Source: Rufibacter ruber (lineage in GTDB: Bacteria > Bacteroidota > Bacteroidia > Cytophagales > Hymenobacteraceae). From it: 64,000 bases of DNA. Location of the stretch: contig NZ_LRMM01000004.1 of the NCBI RefSeq assembly GCF_001647275.1, positions 62,001 to 126,000 of the forward strand, in the 5' to 3' direction. The translations under genes were made by a program, and so were the position numbers. Positions 15,670 through 24,047 of the stretch are shown one piece after another. Below the pieces are notes generated by a model that was given only the letters and a program-made list of their open reading frames with translations, was not told the DNA's origin and did not search any database. The stretch's first letter is position 1, and every line of letters starts with the position of its first letter.

Positions 15670-18084
15670 ATGTTAAAAAACTACTTTCTGGTGGCGGTGC
15701 GCACGTTGCGCCGCAACATAGGGTATACTACGCTCAATGTGATAGGCTTGGCCCTGGGCATTACCTGTAGCCTGCTGCTCTTTCTGGTGATCAGTTTTGA
15801 GCTGAGTTTTGACACGTTCCACCGCAAGGCAGACCGTACCTACCGCATCAATATTGACTCAGATGACCAGAACGGCCACCACCAGTCTGCGGGTACCCCC
15901 TTGCCTATGTATGCGGCATTGAAATCTGCCCTGCCTGAGTTAAACCCCATCACACACATGCACGAAGAGGAAGGCGGTACCTTTGCCCTTCTTTCCAGTG
16001 ACACCACCCAGACCTTACAGAAATTCAGGGAAGAAGGCTCTGTCATGTTCATAGATTCTGCCTTTTTTGACCTGTTTGATTTTGAGACGGGCGGGGTCAA
16101 TGTAAAGCAGGCCCTGCGTGATCCAAACTCCATTCTATTGACTGAGTCCATTGCCAAAAAATATTTCCCTGATGGCAATGCCGTTGGCAAAGTGCTACGC
16201 ATGAACAACACGGTGAATTTGCAGGTGAAAGGTATTATTCCAGACGCACCCGCCAATACAGACATACCGTACATCATGCTGGTGGCGTATGAGGCCTCTA
16301 ACACCATCAATTCCCTGTTCCGTTCAGACAACTGGAACAGCACCAGCAGCAGCGAGCAGATCTATTTTGCCACTGCCCCGGGAGCATCTGCCAAACAGGC
16401 CGAAGACCGCATCAATGAGATCGCAGACCGCTACCGCCAGCGCCGCCCGGGCGAGAAAGAGCGGTTCACGCTGCAGCCTTTGGCAAACCTGCACTTCAAT
16501 GAGGGGTACTCCAACTACAATGACCGTACGGTAGGCGTTCAGACGCTGTGGGCATTGGCGGTGATAGGTGCGTTTCTGGTGATCATAGCCTGCATCAACT
16601 TTGTCAACATGGCCACCGCGCAGGCTATGCGCAGGGCCAAAGAAGTGGGCATGCGCAAAGTGCTGGGTGCCAGCCGGAGCCAGCTGGTGGTGCAGTTCCT
16701 GAGTGAGACGGGCTTGATCACGTTGGCGGCCCTTTTGGTTTCTGTGGTGTTGACAGAGTTGCTCCTGCCCTACCTGAACCAGCTGCTGGACCTGAGCATC
16801 ACCTTTTCAGTTCTAGAGAATAAAGAAGTAGCTCTTTTCTTGGCAGCGGTTCTGCTGTTGGTCACCTTCTTTGCGGGCCTTTACCCAGCGTTGATCCTCT
16901 CAGGCTTCAAGCCTATCTCAGCCTTGAAGAGCAAAGTGGCTACCGCCCGTACCGCTGGCCTCTCGTTGCGCAGGGCACTGGTGGTGCTGCAGTTCACCAT
17001 TTGCCAGGTGCTCATCATCTGCACCATTGTGGTGCATGACCAGATGGAGTTCTTCAGAACGGCTTCCCTGGGCTTTGACAAGGAAGCGATTGTCACCGTC
17101 CCAATTCCCTCTGCCAGCGCGCACAAACTCATGCCGCTCCGGCAGCAGCTGGAGGCGCACGCGGGGGTAAGCGCTACCACGTTTGCAATGTCTCCGCCTT
17201 CGGCGAACGTGACCATGAACATGTCGTTCAACTATGATGACTACTCCATTGAACGCAACTTCAACGTGAACTTCAGGTTTGCAGATGAGAACTACCTCAA
17301 AACGTTCAACATTCCGCTCATAGCGGGGCGCATGTACCAGAAAAGTGACACCATTCAGGAATTTGTGGTCAATGAGACGTTCCTGAAGCAGGTGGGCGAA
17401 AAAAGCCCTGAGGCCGCGCTGGGCAAAAAAATGGTGGTGAACGGCGGGCAGAACGAAGGCCGCATTGTGGGCGTGGTGAAAGACTACCACGTAGGCTCCT
17501 TGCGGGAAACCATTGACCCGGTGGTGATGTCAACGTGGGCCTACTTCTACTATAACCTCAATGCCAAGATTGAAATGAAAGACGCCAAAGCCGCTATTGC
17601 CCACCTGCAGAAGGTTTGGTCCAGCGCCTACCCAGATGATGTGTTCTACTATGAGTTCCTGGATGACACCATTGCCGAGTTTTACGCCAGTGAGCAGCGG
17701 CAAGCTGATCTGTTCAAGATTTTCTCAGTCATTGCCATTCTCATTGGCTGCCTGGGCCTGTATGGGCTGGTGTCTTTCATGGTGACGCAGCGCACCAAAG
17801 AAGTGGGGGTTCGCAAAGTACTGGGCGCCTCTTCCTTGAGCATTGTGGGCTTGTTCTCCAAAGACTTTACCGTACTGGTGCTTATTGCCTTTGTTATGGC
17901 GGCGCCTATCTCCTACTACTTCATGGAGCAATGGCTGCAGGACTTCAACTACCGCATTGCCATTGGCTATTGGGTGTTCTTGGCGGCCGGGGCCGTAACG
18001 CTGCTCATTGCCTTGACTACCGTGAGTGTGCAAGCCTTACGGGCGGCCTTCTCTAACCCGGTCACGGCGTTAAAAACTGAGTAG
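15670..18084 (+). CDS. MacB/FtsX-type ABC transporter permease
   Basis: An 804-residue permease. The N-terminal membrane segment (about 22-43, LNVIGLALGITCSLLLFLVI) is followed by a periplasmic core domain, an FtsX domain with three helices (about 290-415, with the motif AMRRAKEVGMRKVLGAS), a second periplasmic domain, and a second FtsX domain (about 680-795, with QRTKEVGVRKVLGAS). This duplicated eight-helix layout is common in Bacteroidota, whereas E. coli MacB carries its ATPase fused and has four helices. It works with the preceding ATPase and adaptor. A palindrome follows 12 nt after the stop. Confidence 0.92.
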   Translation: MLKNYFLVAVRTLRRNIGYTTLNVIGLALGITCSLLLFLVISFELSFDTFHRKADRTYRINIDSDDQNGHHQSAGTPLPMYAALKSALPELNPITHMHEEEGGTFALLSSDTTQTLQKFREEGSVMFIDSAFFDLFDFETGGVNVKQALRDPNSILLTESIAKKYFPDGNAVGKVLRMNNTVNLQVKGIIPDAPANTDIPYIMLVAYEASNTINSLFRSDNWNSTSSSEQIYFATAPGASAKQAEDRINEIADRYRQRRPGEKERFTLQPLANLHFNEGYSNYNDRTVGVQTLWALAVIGAFLVIIACINFVNMATAQAMRRAKEVGMRKVLGASRSQLVVQFLSETGLITLAALLVSVVLTELLLPYLNQLLDLSITFSVLENKEVALFLAAVLLLVTFFAGLYPALILSGFKPISALKSKVATARTAGLSLRRALVVLQFTICQVLIICTIVVHDQMEFFRTASLGFDKEAIVTVPIPSASAHKLMPLRQQLEAHAGVSATTFAMSPPSANVTMNMSFNYDDYSIERNFNVNFRFADENYLKTFNIPLIAGRMYQKSDTIQEFVVNETFLKQVGEKSPEAALGKKMVVNGGQNEGRIVGVVKDYHVGSLRETIDPVVMSTWAYFYYNLNAKIEMKDAKAAIAHLQKVWSSAYPDDVFYYEFLDDTIAEFYASEQRQADLFKIFSVIAILIGCLGLYGLVSFMVTQRTKEVGVRKVLGASSLSIVGLFSKDFTVLVLIAFVMAAPISYYFMEQWLQDFNYRIAIGYWVFLAAGAVTLLIALTTVSVQALRAAFSNPVTALKTE

Positions 18085-18096
18085 CGGTTAGGGGGA

Positions 18097-18142
18097 GTGG
18101 CGTTTTCGGGCTGTTTTTCCAAAAACAGCCCGGAAACGCCAC
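18097..18142. repeat. GTTTT palindrome family, copy 11
   Basis: GTGGCGTTTTCGGGCTGTTTTT / AAAAACAGCCCGGAAACGCCAC, 46 nt, nearly perfect, with an extended GTGGC/GCCAC outer arm; 12 nt after the permease stop. Confidence 0.95.
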
Positions 18143-18365
18143 GTAAAACAGCCCGGCCCCCTGTGCCGGTTCTATTCTTATGGGGCTACAGCGGCAACCG
18201 TGAAAACAGGGCTGAACGCTGCTTTCCTGGTTTATTCCCGCAGGCAGAACCTGCGGGATTTATATTTTTTATGGGTTTTAATACGGTTCCTTATAAAACT
18301 GTAGGCAGGATTTATCGTTTAGCAACTTTATTTCTTACTTTTACCCATGCCTCTTGGGTCTCCAC

Positions 18366-18401
18366 GTTTTGGAGCTGTTTTTCAGAAAAGAGGCCAAAAA
18401 C
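18366..18401. repeat. GTTTT palindrome family, copy 12 (in leader of rsbR)
   Basis: GTTTTGGAGCTGTTTTT / AAAAGAGGCCAAAAAC. Unusually it lies 34 nt upstream of a start codon, not behind a gene. Confidence 0.75.
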
Positions 18402-18434
18402 ACAGAACCAGATTCAATCACCTACCCGTCATAT

Positions 18435-19322
18435 ATGAACAAAGAAAGCGCCGCTGCCTTGAAAGGAAAGAAAAAGCAAATTCTGGAGAGTTGGATGAGC
18501 AATCAGTTGCAGGATGCCGCCCTTCGGGATGACCTCATAAGTGTGTCAGAGTTACAGCAGCAATCAGAAGAGTTTTTAACTTCTCTGTTGAAAGCGTTTG
18601 GCACTAGCCAGGCAGAAGACACTGAGTCTGCCGGCTATGAGCCTATTCATGATATCCTAAACGAAATTTCTATCACCCGTGCCCGCCAGGGCTTCTCGCC
18701 CCGTGAGACCAGCTCTTACATCCTGAGCCTGAAAGAGGTACTGAGCCAGGTGCTGGAGGAGCGGTTCAGAGAGGAGCCGGCCATTCTCTACAAGGAGATC
18801 ATCTCCATGAACAAGATCATGGACAGCCTGAGCCTTCTGACCTTAGAGACCTATATCAAAGGCCGCGAAGAGGTGATTCTGCGCCAGACCAATGAGATGA
18901 GCGAGATCTCTACTCCGGTGATCAGGGTGTGGGAAGGTATTCTGGCCCTGCCCATCATAGGCACCCTTGACAGCGCCCGCACCCAGGTGGTGATGGAGGC
19001 CCTGCTGGAGGAAATTGTAGCCACCGGCAGCCGTATTGCCATTCTTGATATTTCTGGCGTGCCCACTGTTGACTCATTAGTGGCCCAGCACCTGATCAAA
19101 ACCGTGAGTGCCGCCCGTTTAATGGGGGCAGAGTGCATCATTAGCGGGATCAGGGCTGAGATTGCCCAGACCATTGTGCACCTGGGTATTGACCTGACCA
19201 ACATCTACACCAAAGCCACGCTGGCCAGCGCCTTAAAGATGTCTTTCTCCATGCTGAACATCATAGTAAGCAAAGGCAGCCAGAACAACCAGGCAATTTC
19301 TAAACAGAACTTAGGGTTTTAA
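18435..19322 (+). CDS. rsbR: RsbR-type stressosome sensor/scaffold protein
   Basis: 295 residues from the ATG at 18435 (MNKESAAALKGKKKQ). The N-terminal half is helical and globin-like in layout, the sensory part of RsbR proteins. The C-terminal STAS domain (about 180-285) contains LDISGVPTVDSLVAQHLI and GIRAEIAQTIVHLGIDL. Both are characteristic of RsbR; they include the Ser and Thr that correspond to the two RsbT phosphorylation positions in Bacillus RsbRA. It forms the stressosome core with RsbS, encoded 12 nt downstream. What it senses is unknown, and no cofactor motif is apparent. It is the first gene of a tight five-gene operon ending in a histidine kinase, not in a sigma-B cascade. Confidence 0.92.
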   Translation: MNKESAAALKGKKKQILESWMSNQLQDAALRDDLISVSELQQQSEEFLTSLLKAFGTSQAEDTESAGYEPIHDILNEISITRARQGFSPRETSSYILSLKEVLSQVLEERFREEPAILYKEIISMNKIMDSLSLLTLETYIKGREEVILRQTNEMSEISTPVIRVWEGILALPIIGTLDSARTQVVMEALLEEIVATGSRIAILDISGVPTVDSLVAQHLIKTVSAARLMGAECIISGIRAEIAQTIVHLGIDLTNIYTKATLASALKMSFSMLNIIVSKGSQNNQAISKQNLGF

Positions 19323-19334
19323 CCCAGCACCTAC

Positions 19335-19733
19335 ATGGAAAGAATCCCTATTTTAAAAATGGGCCCCTTCCTGCTGGTTACTATCCAAGTGGATCTGTAC
19401 GACCGGCTGGCCCTCACGCTGGAGAACGACCTCATCAACATGGTGAGTAAAACTGAAGCCAAAGGCGTGTTGATTGACATTTCAGCGGTAAGCATTGTAG
19501 ATTCATTCATGGGGCGTATTTTAGGCAACATTGCCTCCATGTCAAAGATCATGGATGCCGCCACCGTGGTGGTAGGCATGCAGCCGGCGGTAGCCATTAC
19601 GCTGGTAGAGCTGGGGCTCACCCTTTCAGGGGTGCACACCGCTCTTGACGTGGAGCAGGGCATGGAGCTTTTGCGTGGAAAGATTGGCCAATTAGACACT
19701 GATGAGGAAGGCCTCTATGATAGTTTTATCTAA
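19335..19733 (+). CDS. rsbS: RsbS stressosome STAS protein
   Basis: A 132-residue single STAS domain. The motif LIDISAVSIVDSFMGRILG places Ser57 at the position of the RsbT-phosphorylated Ser59 of Bacillus RsbS; MQPAVAITLVELGL matches the second conserved RsbS block. RsbS holds RsbT in the stressosome until phosphorylated. Its end overlaps the RsbT start by 17 nt, so the two are translationally coupled. Order R-S-T is as in all known stressosome operons. Confidence 0.95.
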   Translation: MERIPILKMGPFLLVTIQVDLYDRLALTLENDLINMVSKTEAKGVLIDISAVSIVDSFMGRILGNIASMSKIMDAATVVVGMQPAVAITLVELGLTLSGVHTALDVEQGMELLRGKIGQLDTDEEGLYDSFI

Positions 19734-20130
19734 AGAGAAGCTTCCCATACAGAAAGAGCAAGATGTGGTATTGTTCCGGAACCGAATCAAGGAACTGGCC
19801 ACAAAAATTGGCATGAGCCTGGTCAACCAGACCAAGCTCATTACGGCCGCCAGTGAGTTGGTTAGAAACATGTTGCGCTACGGCGGCGGCGGTATCACCC
19901 ACCTTGAAATCATCAGCAAAAGCAGCATACCCGGGGTGCGCCTTGTCTTTATAGATGAAGGCCCCGGCATAAAAGATGTAACCTTAGCCATGAAAGATGG
20001 TTATTCTACTGGAAAAAGCCTGGGACTGGGGTTGCCGGGAGCCAAACGGCTCGTGAACGAGTTCGATATCAAAAGCGAACCCGGAAAAGGCACTACCGTC
20101 ACCATAATCCGGTGGAAAAATGGACTTTAA
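19717..20130 (+). CDS. rsbT: RsbT serine/threonine kinase (stressosome switch protein)
   Basis: 137 residues from the ATG at 19717 (MIVLSKEKLPIQKEQDVVLF); a start at 19702 would only lengthen the overlap with rsbS. It is a GHKL ATPase with N box ASELVRNMLRYGGGG, G1 DEGPGIKD, and the glycine-rich lid KSLGLGLPGAKRL plus GKGTTVTI. In Bacillus, RsbT phosphorylates RsbR and RsbS and then activates the RsbU phosphatase. No RsbU is present here, so the released RsbT may act on the downstream ATPase/phosphatase protein or histidine kinase. It overlaps the next gene by 11 nt. Confidence 0.95.
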   Translation: MIVLSKEKLPIQKEQDVVLFRNRIKELATKIGMSLVNQTKLITAASELVRNMLRYGGGGITHLEIISKSSIPGVRLVFIDEGPGIKDVTLAMKDGYSTGKSLGLGLPGAKRLVNEFDIKSEPGKGTTVTIIRWKNGL

Positions 20131-21163
20131 CTTTGATGCACACCAGCAGTTCCCCCTCGCTGACAGGAGCTTTCTGAACATTGTGAGGCGGGACATTGGT
20201 AAAATAGCCGAAGCCGTTGGTTTTACAGAGGCCGAGGTGGGCCGTGTAAGCCTGGTAGTGACAGAAATGTCAACCAACCTTCTCAAACACGTGGGCAGCC
20301 CCGGCGGGGAATTGCTGGTGAAGCCTATCTGCCAGGAAAACGGAAGTGTTTGCGGGATAGAACTTCTTTGCCTGGACAACGGCCCCGGCATGAGCGACCC
20401 ACAGCGCATGATGGAAGACGGCGTCTCCACCTTCGGGAGCATGGGGCAAGGCCTGGGGGCTATCAAACGGCAATCTGATTTCTTTGACATCTATTCCCAG
20501 CGCAGCACCGGCACGGTCATTCTTTCCCGTATTTACAAAAAAGGAAAGGCCCCTAAGGTTGCGGCCAGGAATGAACAGGGGTTTGAGATAGGCAGCATCA
20601 TGGTGCCCAAGCCCGGGGAGAAGGTGAGCGGTGACGGCTGGAGCCTCAGGTTGTCTTACAAGGGGGCCTATCTTATTGTTCTAGACGGCCTAGGCCATGG
20701 TGAAAACGCCCATGCCGCTGCCCAGAGTGCTGTTCAGTCATTCCAGCAGCAGCCCAAAGTTGCGCCGTCTGACATGTTGCGCGGCGTGCACGCCGCCATC
20801 AAAAAGACCAGAGGCGCCGTGGGGGCTATAGCCCACTGGAACGCGGAGACCAGGTCGCTTGCATTTTGTGGCATTGGGAATATTTCAGGGCGCTTAATTG
20901 GAGCCAGCCAAGCCAAGAACCTCTTATCTTACAACGGTACTTTGGGTATGAATGTGCCCAACACCATCAATGACCAGCAGCAAACCTGGGAGCGGGGGCA
21001 AATGATCATCTTGCACTCAGACGGGTTGAAAAGTAGGTGGGATTTATCTAAATATCCGGAACTGACAAGGCATGACGCAACGTTGATAGCGGCAGTACTC
21101 TACAAAGACAACACCCGCACCTTAGATGACACCTTAGTGGTAGTGGTGCGGGCAACTGAATAG
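20120..21163 (+). CDS. ATP-binding (RsbW/T-like) and RsbX-like PP2C phosphatase fusion
   Basis: 347 residues with two modules. Residues about 1-140 form a GHKL ATPase (VVTEMSTNLLKHVG as N box, LDNGPGMSD as G1, SMGQGLGAIKRQSD as lid). Residues about 155-347 form an RsbX/SpoIIE-type PP2C phosphatase, with the metal-binding DGLGHGENAHAA motif and a late HSDGLKSRWDL. In Bacillus, RsbX resets the stressosome by dephosphorylating RsbR and RsbS; the fused ATPase could bind or phosphorylate a STAS partner. Overlap with rsbT and a 5-nt gap to the kinase gene put it in the middle of the operon. Confidence 0.88.
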   Translation: MDFNFDAHQQFPLADRSFLNIVRRDIGKIAEAVGFTEAEVGRVSLVVTEMSTNLLKHVGSPGGELLVKPICQENGSVCGIELLCLDNGPGMSDPQRMMEDGVSTFGSMGQGLGAIKRQSDFFDIYSQRSTGTVILSRIYKKGKAPKVAARNEQGFEIGSIMVPKPGEKVSGDGWSLRLSYKGAYLIVLDGLGHGENAHAAAQSAVQSFQQQPKVAPSDMLRGVHAAIKKTRGAVGAIAHWNAETRSLAFCGIGNISGRLIGASQAKNLLSYNGTLGMNVPNTINDQQQTWERGQMIILHSDGLKSRWDLSKYPELTRHDATLIAAVLYKDNTRTLDDTLVVVVRATE

Positions 21164-21168
21164 AAAGA

Positions 21169-22521
21169 ATGGATTTACCCATTACCACCATTAAGTTGCA
21201 GAATGAGTTAGACGTGGTGCTGGCCTATAAGCGCACCATGCAGCTCTCTGAATTTACCGGTCTCCCTACCGCTGCCCAAACCAAGTTTGCCACCGCTGTC
21301 TCTGAAATTTGCCGCAATGTGCTGGAGCATGTGGGCGAAGGGGCTATCAAGTTCAGTATGGTAGAGGTGCGCCATGTGCTGCTGTTAGAAGCCTACATCA
21401 CAGACCGCGGCCGCGGCATCCCGCACGTGCAGGAGATCCTGGACCGGAAATATATTCCTGCCAGTGGCAAGGGCCAGGGCATTTACAACTCCCGTAAGCT
21501 GGTAGACCACTTTCAGCTGGAAAGCGACTTTGAGAAGGGCACCCGTATCCGGCTCCAGAAGAGAATACCCGCCAATCACCCGCCTATCAACAAAGCCATC
21601 ATTCAGGGCTGGGCAGATTATTTCACCCATGAGTCAGATGTCTCTCCCTATGCAGAGATCAAGCGGCAGAACATGCAGCTGATTGAACTCATGGAGCAGC
21701 TGCGGGTGCGCACCATTGAGGCTGAATACCAACTCCAGGAGATCCAGCACCTGAACCAGGAGTTGCAGTCTTCTAACCAGGAAATAAACGCGCTGCTGCA
21801 GGAGCGTGAAAACCATAACCAGGAGCTGGAGAAAGTCAACAAAACCCTGGATGAGTTTGCCCAAACCGTTACGCATGACCTGAAGGCACCGCTCCACAAC
21901 ATACGGGGGCTTGCCGAGGCCGTCACAGATTTTCTGGAGGAGAACAGTGTAGAGGAGGCCCAGGCGGTCATGCCCATGATTCAGCTGCAGGTCAAGCGCA
22001 TGGACCACCTGATCAGAGATGTTCTGGCTTATTCCCTGACCGGCCGGCAGCAGATTCAGAAGAAAATAGTTTCAACCAGTGAGTTGGTGTATAATGTGTT
22101 AACTACGCTGGCAATTCCTGAGGGGCTGCAGATTTTTGTGGCAGAAGACTTGCCAGAGATAGAGGCAGAGGAGATTTTTTTGCAGCAGATCTTCAGCAAC
22201 CTGCTGAGCAATGCCCTAAAGTACCATGACCTGCCGGGTGGCAGTGGCAATGTATGGATATCTGCCAAGCGCCACCCCGCCTGCTGGGAGTTTGTAGTAG
22301 CAGATGACGGCCCCGGTATTGCCCCAGAAGACCATGAAAAGGTTTTTGAGTTGTTTGAAACCACCAGTGACGTGAACCACCCAGACAGTACCGGTATAGG
22401 TCTGGCGCTGGTTCGTAAGATTCTGCAGGAGAAAGGGGAGCGGGTCTGGATAGAGTCTACCGGCAGAGGCACGGCCATGCACTTTACCTGGCCGCTTTCA
22501 GAAGAGACCTTTCCTGAGTAG
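21169..22521 (+). CDS. Histidine kinase with an additional N-terminal anti-sigma-type ATPase domain
   Basis: 450 residues with two GHKL ATPase domains. The first (about 1-130) resembles RsbT/RsbW: AVSEICRNVLEHVG as N box, ITDRGRGIPHV as G1 and SGKGQGIYNSRKLVD as lid. A coiled coil follows (about 165-235, many Gln/Glu/Leu). Then comes a conventional kinase: VTHDLKAPLHNIRGLAEAV with the phospho-His, NLLSNALKYHD, ADDGPGIAPED and STGIGLALVRKIL. No membrane segment is seen, so it is cytosolic. It probably reads the stressosome state and passes phosphate to the response regulator encoded convergently 74 nt away. A 58-bp palindrome terminator separates the two. Confidence 0.9.
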   Translation: MDLPITTIKLQNELDVVLAYKRTMQLSEFTGLPTAAQTKFATAVSEICRNVLEHVGEGAIKFSMVEVRHVLLLEAYITDRGRGIPHVQEILDRKYIPASGKGQGIYNSRKLVDHFQLESDFEKGTRIRLQKRIPANHPPINKAIIQGWADYFTHESDVSPYAEIKRQNMQLIELMEQLRVRTIEAEYQLQEIQHLNQELQSSNQEINALLQERENHNQELEKVNKTLDEFAQTVTHDLKAPLHNIRGLAEAVTDFLEENSVEEAQAVMPMIQLQVKRMDHLIRDVLAYSLTGRQQIQKKIVSTSELVYNVLTTLAIPEGLQIFVAEDLPEIEAEEIFLQQIFSNLLSNALKYHDLPGGSGNVWISAKRHPACWEFVVADDGPGIAPEDHEKVFELFETTSDVNHPDSTGIGLALVRKILQEKGERVWIESTGRGTAMHFTWPLSEETFPE

Positions 22522-22522
22522 A

Positions 22523-22580
22523 CTTTCTATAAAAGCAGAAGAGGCGCTATGCATAGCGCCTCTTCTGCTTTTATAGAAAG
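22523..22580. terminator. Bidirectional terminator, 58-bp perfect palindrome
   Basis: CTTTCTATAAAAGCAGAAGA continues through GGCGCTATGCATAGCGCC at the centre and is mirrored exactly. GC-rich inner stem with A/T-rich flanks on both sides serves the convergent kinase and regulator genes; it begins 2 nt after the kinase stop. Confidence 0.9.
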
Positions 22581-22594
22581 TGCCTGTTGCGTCT

Positions 22595-23023
22595 CTAGTG
22601 TTGTTGATAATACTGGCTCATGATGTCTTTCACGTCTGCCTCTGTCAAAGCCTTTGAGAAATGCTTTTTCACATGTTCATAGGTTTTTAACCGCTCCAGA
22701 TCATAGAAGCTGGCAGAAGAGGTGAGCATTAAAATAATCAATCCTCTTTTTTGCCCCAGATTAAGTTTGTGGTATTCATCTAAAAAGCTGAACCCGTCCA
22801 TTACCGGCATTTTGATATCCAGGAAAATCAGGTTAGGGCTTACATAGGCGCTCCCTTCCCGGTTGGCCTCCTGCAGATACTCCAGTGCCTCTGCCCCATG
22901 CTTTTTGATAATAATCTCCTTCGCTACTCCTAACTTCATTAGCAAGCGCTTGTTTACGAAGTTAGTAGTATCATCATCATCTACCAACATAACCAAATCC
23001 AACGGCTCAAACTGGGTCTTCAT
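22595..23023 (-). CDS. Single-domain response regulator
   Basis: A 142-residue receiver only: acidic pocket DDDD (15-18), phospho-acceptor Asp69 in LIFLDIKMPVMDG, LTSSAS switch region and Lys119 in KKHFSKAL. No output domain is present, so it acts by protein contact or as a phosphate relay. Position, convergent to the stressosome histidine kinase with a shared terminator, makes it the likely partner of that kinase. It has its own -7-like box (23085-23092) upstream. Confidence 0.9.
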   Translation of the reverse strand: MKTQFEPLDLVMLVDDDDTTNFVNKRLLMKLGVAKEIIIKKHGAEALEYLQEANREGSAYVSPNLIFLDIKMPVMDGFSFLDEYHKLNLGQKRGLIILMLTSSASFYDLERLKTYEHVKKHFSKALTEADVKDIMSQYYQQH

Positions 23024-23442
23024 ATCAAAAAAAGTTTACAACAGGTGCATTCAGAGTCACCTTTGACAGCCAATACATTACTCACAAATATAGCAAAACA
23101 AAATTCAATCTTCCTTCAGGCTTTTACGCAGCAAAGGTGAATTGCTGCCCCCTCAGGCTGCCTCTTAAACCGAAGAACCCTCCCGAAGGTTTCGGCAACG
23201 TCTTTCCAAAAGACAACCGGAGGCACAAAACCGCCCCCTTGGCCCCGGCAGCAGAACGCCCGGGGCAGGGCGGTAGGCCCGCGCTGCTGCTATCGCCCGG
23301 CGGCGCAGAGTTGTCTATATCAACATAGAATAAGCGTCTTGCGTATGAGAGGGAAATGTAGACAAGCAGACCCCGGTGGTTTCTCAGAAAAAATACCATG
23401 CCGTCACTTCTCTACTCTGTTTGCACCCATTACTATTGTTTT
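23024..23442. other. Divergent promoter region and GC-rich noncoding segment
   Basis: The first 90 nt are AT-rich with the promoter of the response regulator. From about 23140 to 23315 the DNA becomes GC-rich, with CCGGGGC- and GCCCGG-containing dyads, and both strands carry short frames without recognisable domains. The contrast with the flanks suggests an inserted repeat; I see no support for a gene. Confidence 0.45.
23085..23092 (-). promoter_or_regulatory. Bacteroidota -7 box for the response regulator gene
   Basis: On the minus strand this is TATATTTG, a full match to TAnnTTTG, 62 nt upstream of the ATG. I see no clear TTTG at -33. Confidence 0.4.
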
Positions 23443-23841
23443 ATGGCCGTTAACCTACAGCAAATAAGTGCCCGCCTTAATTTTTATATGAGAATTAAAG
23501 AGCTGGACGTATACCAACTGAGTGTACTCACCCAAACCCAGCCCGCCCTGGTAGGCTGCATGGTGCAGGGGGAGGACTACTGCATGGATGACCTTCTTGC
23601 CCTGTTAAAGCAACTGCCAGACCTTAACTCCCGCTGGGTGATATACGGCGAAGGCAATGTCTTTAAGACAGAAGGCCAGCAGGCAACACCAGAGGGGACC
23701 TTGAAAAAAGACCGGGCCGCTTATCTCTCAGAAATGCAAAACCTGCTGCATGAACTGGAGGAGATTGAAAAGCAGCAGCAGCAGCAGACCCACTTAGACC
23801 AACTGCGCAGCAGAATCAGGGACCTTACCAAACATATCTAA
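23443..23841 (+). CDS. Small helix-turn-helix protein, phage-repressor-like
   Basis: 132 residues from the ATG at 23443 (MAVNLQQISARLNFYMRIKE). The first 70 residues follow the pattern of Bacteroidota XRE/CI-type N-terminal domains: a helix pair with YQLSVLTQTQPALVGCMVQGEDYCMDDLLALLKQLPDLNSRWVIYGEG, where the WVIYGEG end is diagnostic. The C-terminal 60 residues are a Glu/Gln-rich coiled coil (LLHELEEIEKQQQQQ) that probably mediates dimerisation. There are no phage genes around it. Target and role are unknown. In-frame codons upstream (from 23398) are unlikely to be translated. Confidence 0.7.
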   Translation: MAVNLQQISARLNFYMRIKELDVYQLSVLTQTQPALVGCMVQGEDYCMDDLLALLKQLPDLNSRWVIYGEGNVFKTEGQQATPEGTLKKDRAAYLSEMQNLLHELEEIEKQQQQQTHLDQLRSRIRDLTKHI

Positions 23842-24012
23842 GCTGATGGTCTATCCACTTTCTGGGTGGGGCGCCGGTAAGGGAGCTAGGGGCGGCCGAG
23901 TTGGGCCACCAAACAGCAGTTGGAACAGGTGATACGCAGCCCCAAATCAATTCTGCAATGATAGGGGTGGCGTGCAGTGAGCTTGCCTGGTCCGGCTCGC
24001 AAGCAACCCCTG

Positions 24013-24047
24013 GTTTAAGGTTGTTTTTCCAAAAACAGGCCAAAAAC
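24013..24047. repeat. GTTTT palindrome family, copy 13 (degenerate left arm)
   Basis: GTTTAAGGTTGTTTTTCC / AAAAACAGGCCAAAAAC. Confidence 0.65.

Larger units (their letters stand above)
18085..18434. other. Gap between efflux operon and stressosome operon
   Basis: 350 nt with two GTTTT palindromes, one just after the permease stop and one in the probable leader of rsbR. A weak TACTTTTA (18336-18343) could be the -7 element for the downstream operon. In-frame extension of rsbR to 18354 is possible but would run through the palindrome. Confidence 0.5.

Noticed and set aside
18097-18438. 113-residue plus-strand frame ahead of rsbR
   Set aside because: Composed of palindrome and intergenic sequence; ends at the rsbR start.
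23124-23399. 91-residue minus-strand frame in the GC-rich segment
   Set aside because: No domain, no start signal; better explained by a repeat-like noncoding segment.
23443-23841. Prophage repressor marking a phage remnant
   Set aside because: No integrase, phage structural gene or attachment repeats nearby; Bacteroidota have many such stand-alone proteins.
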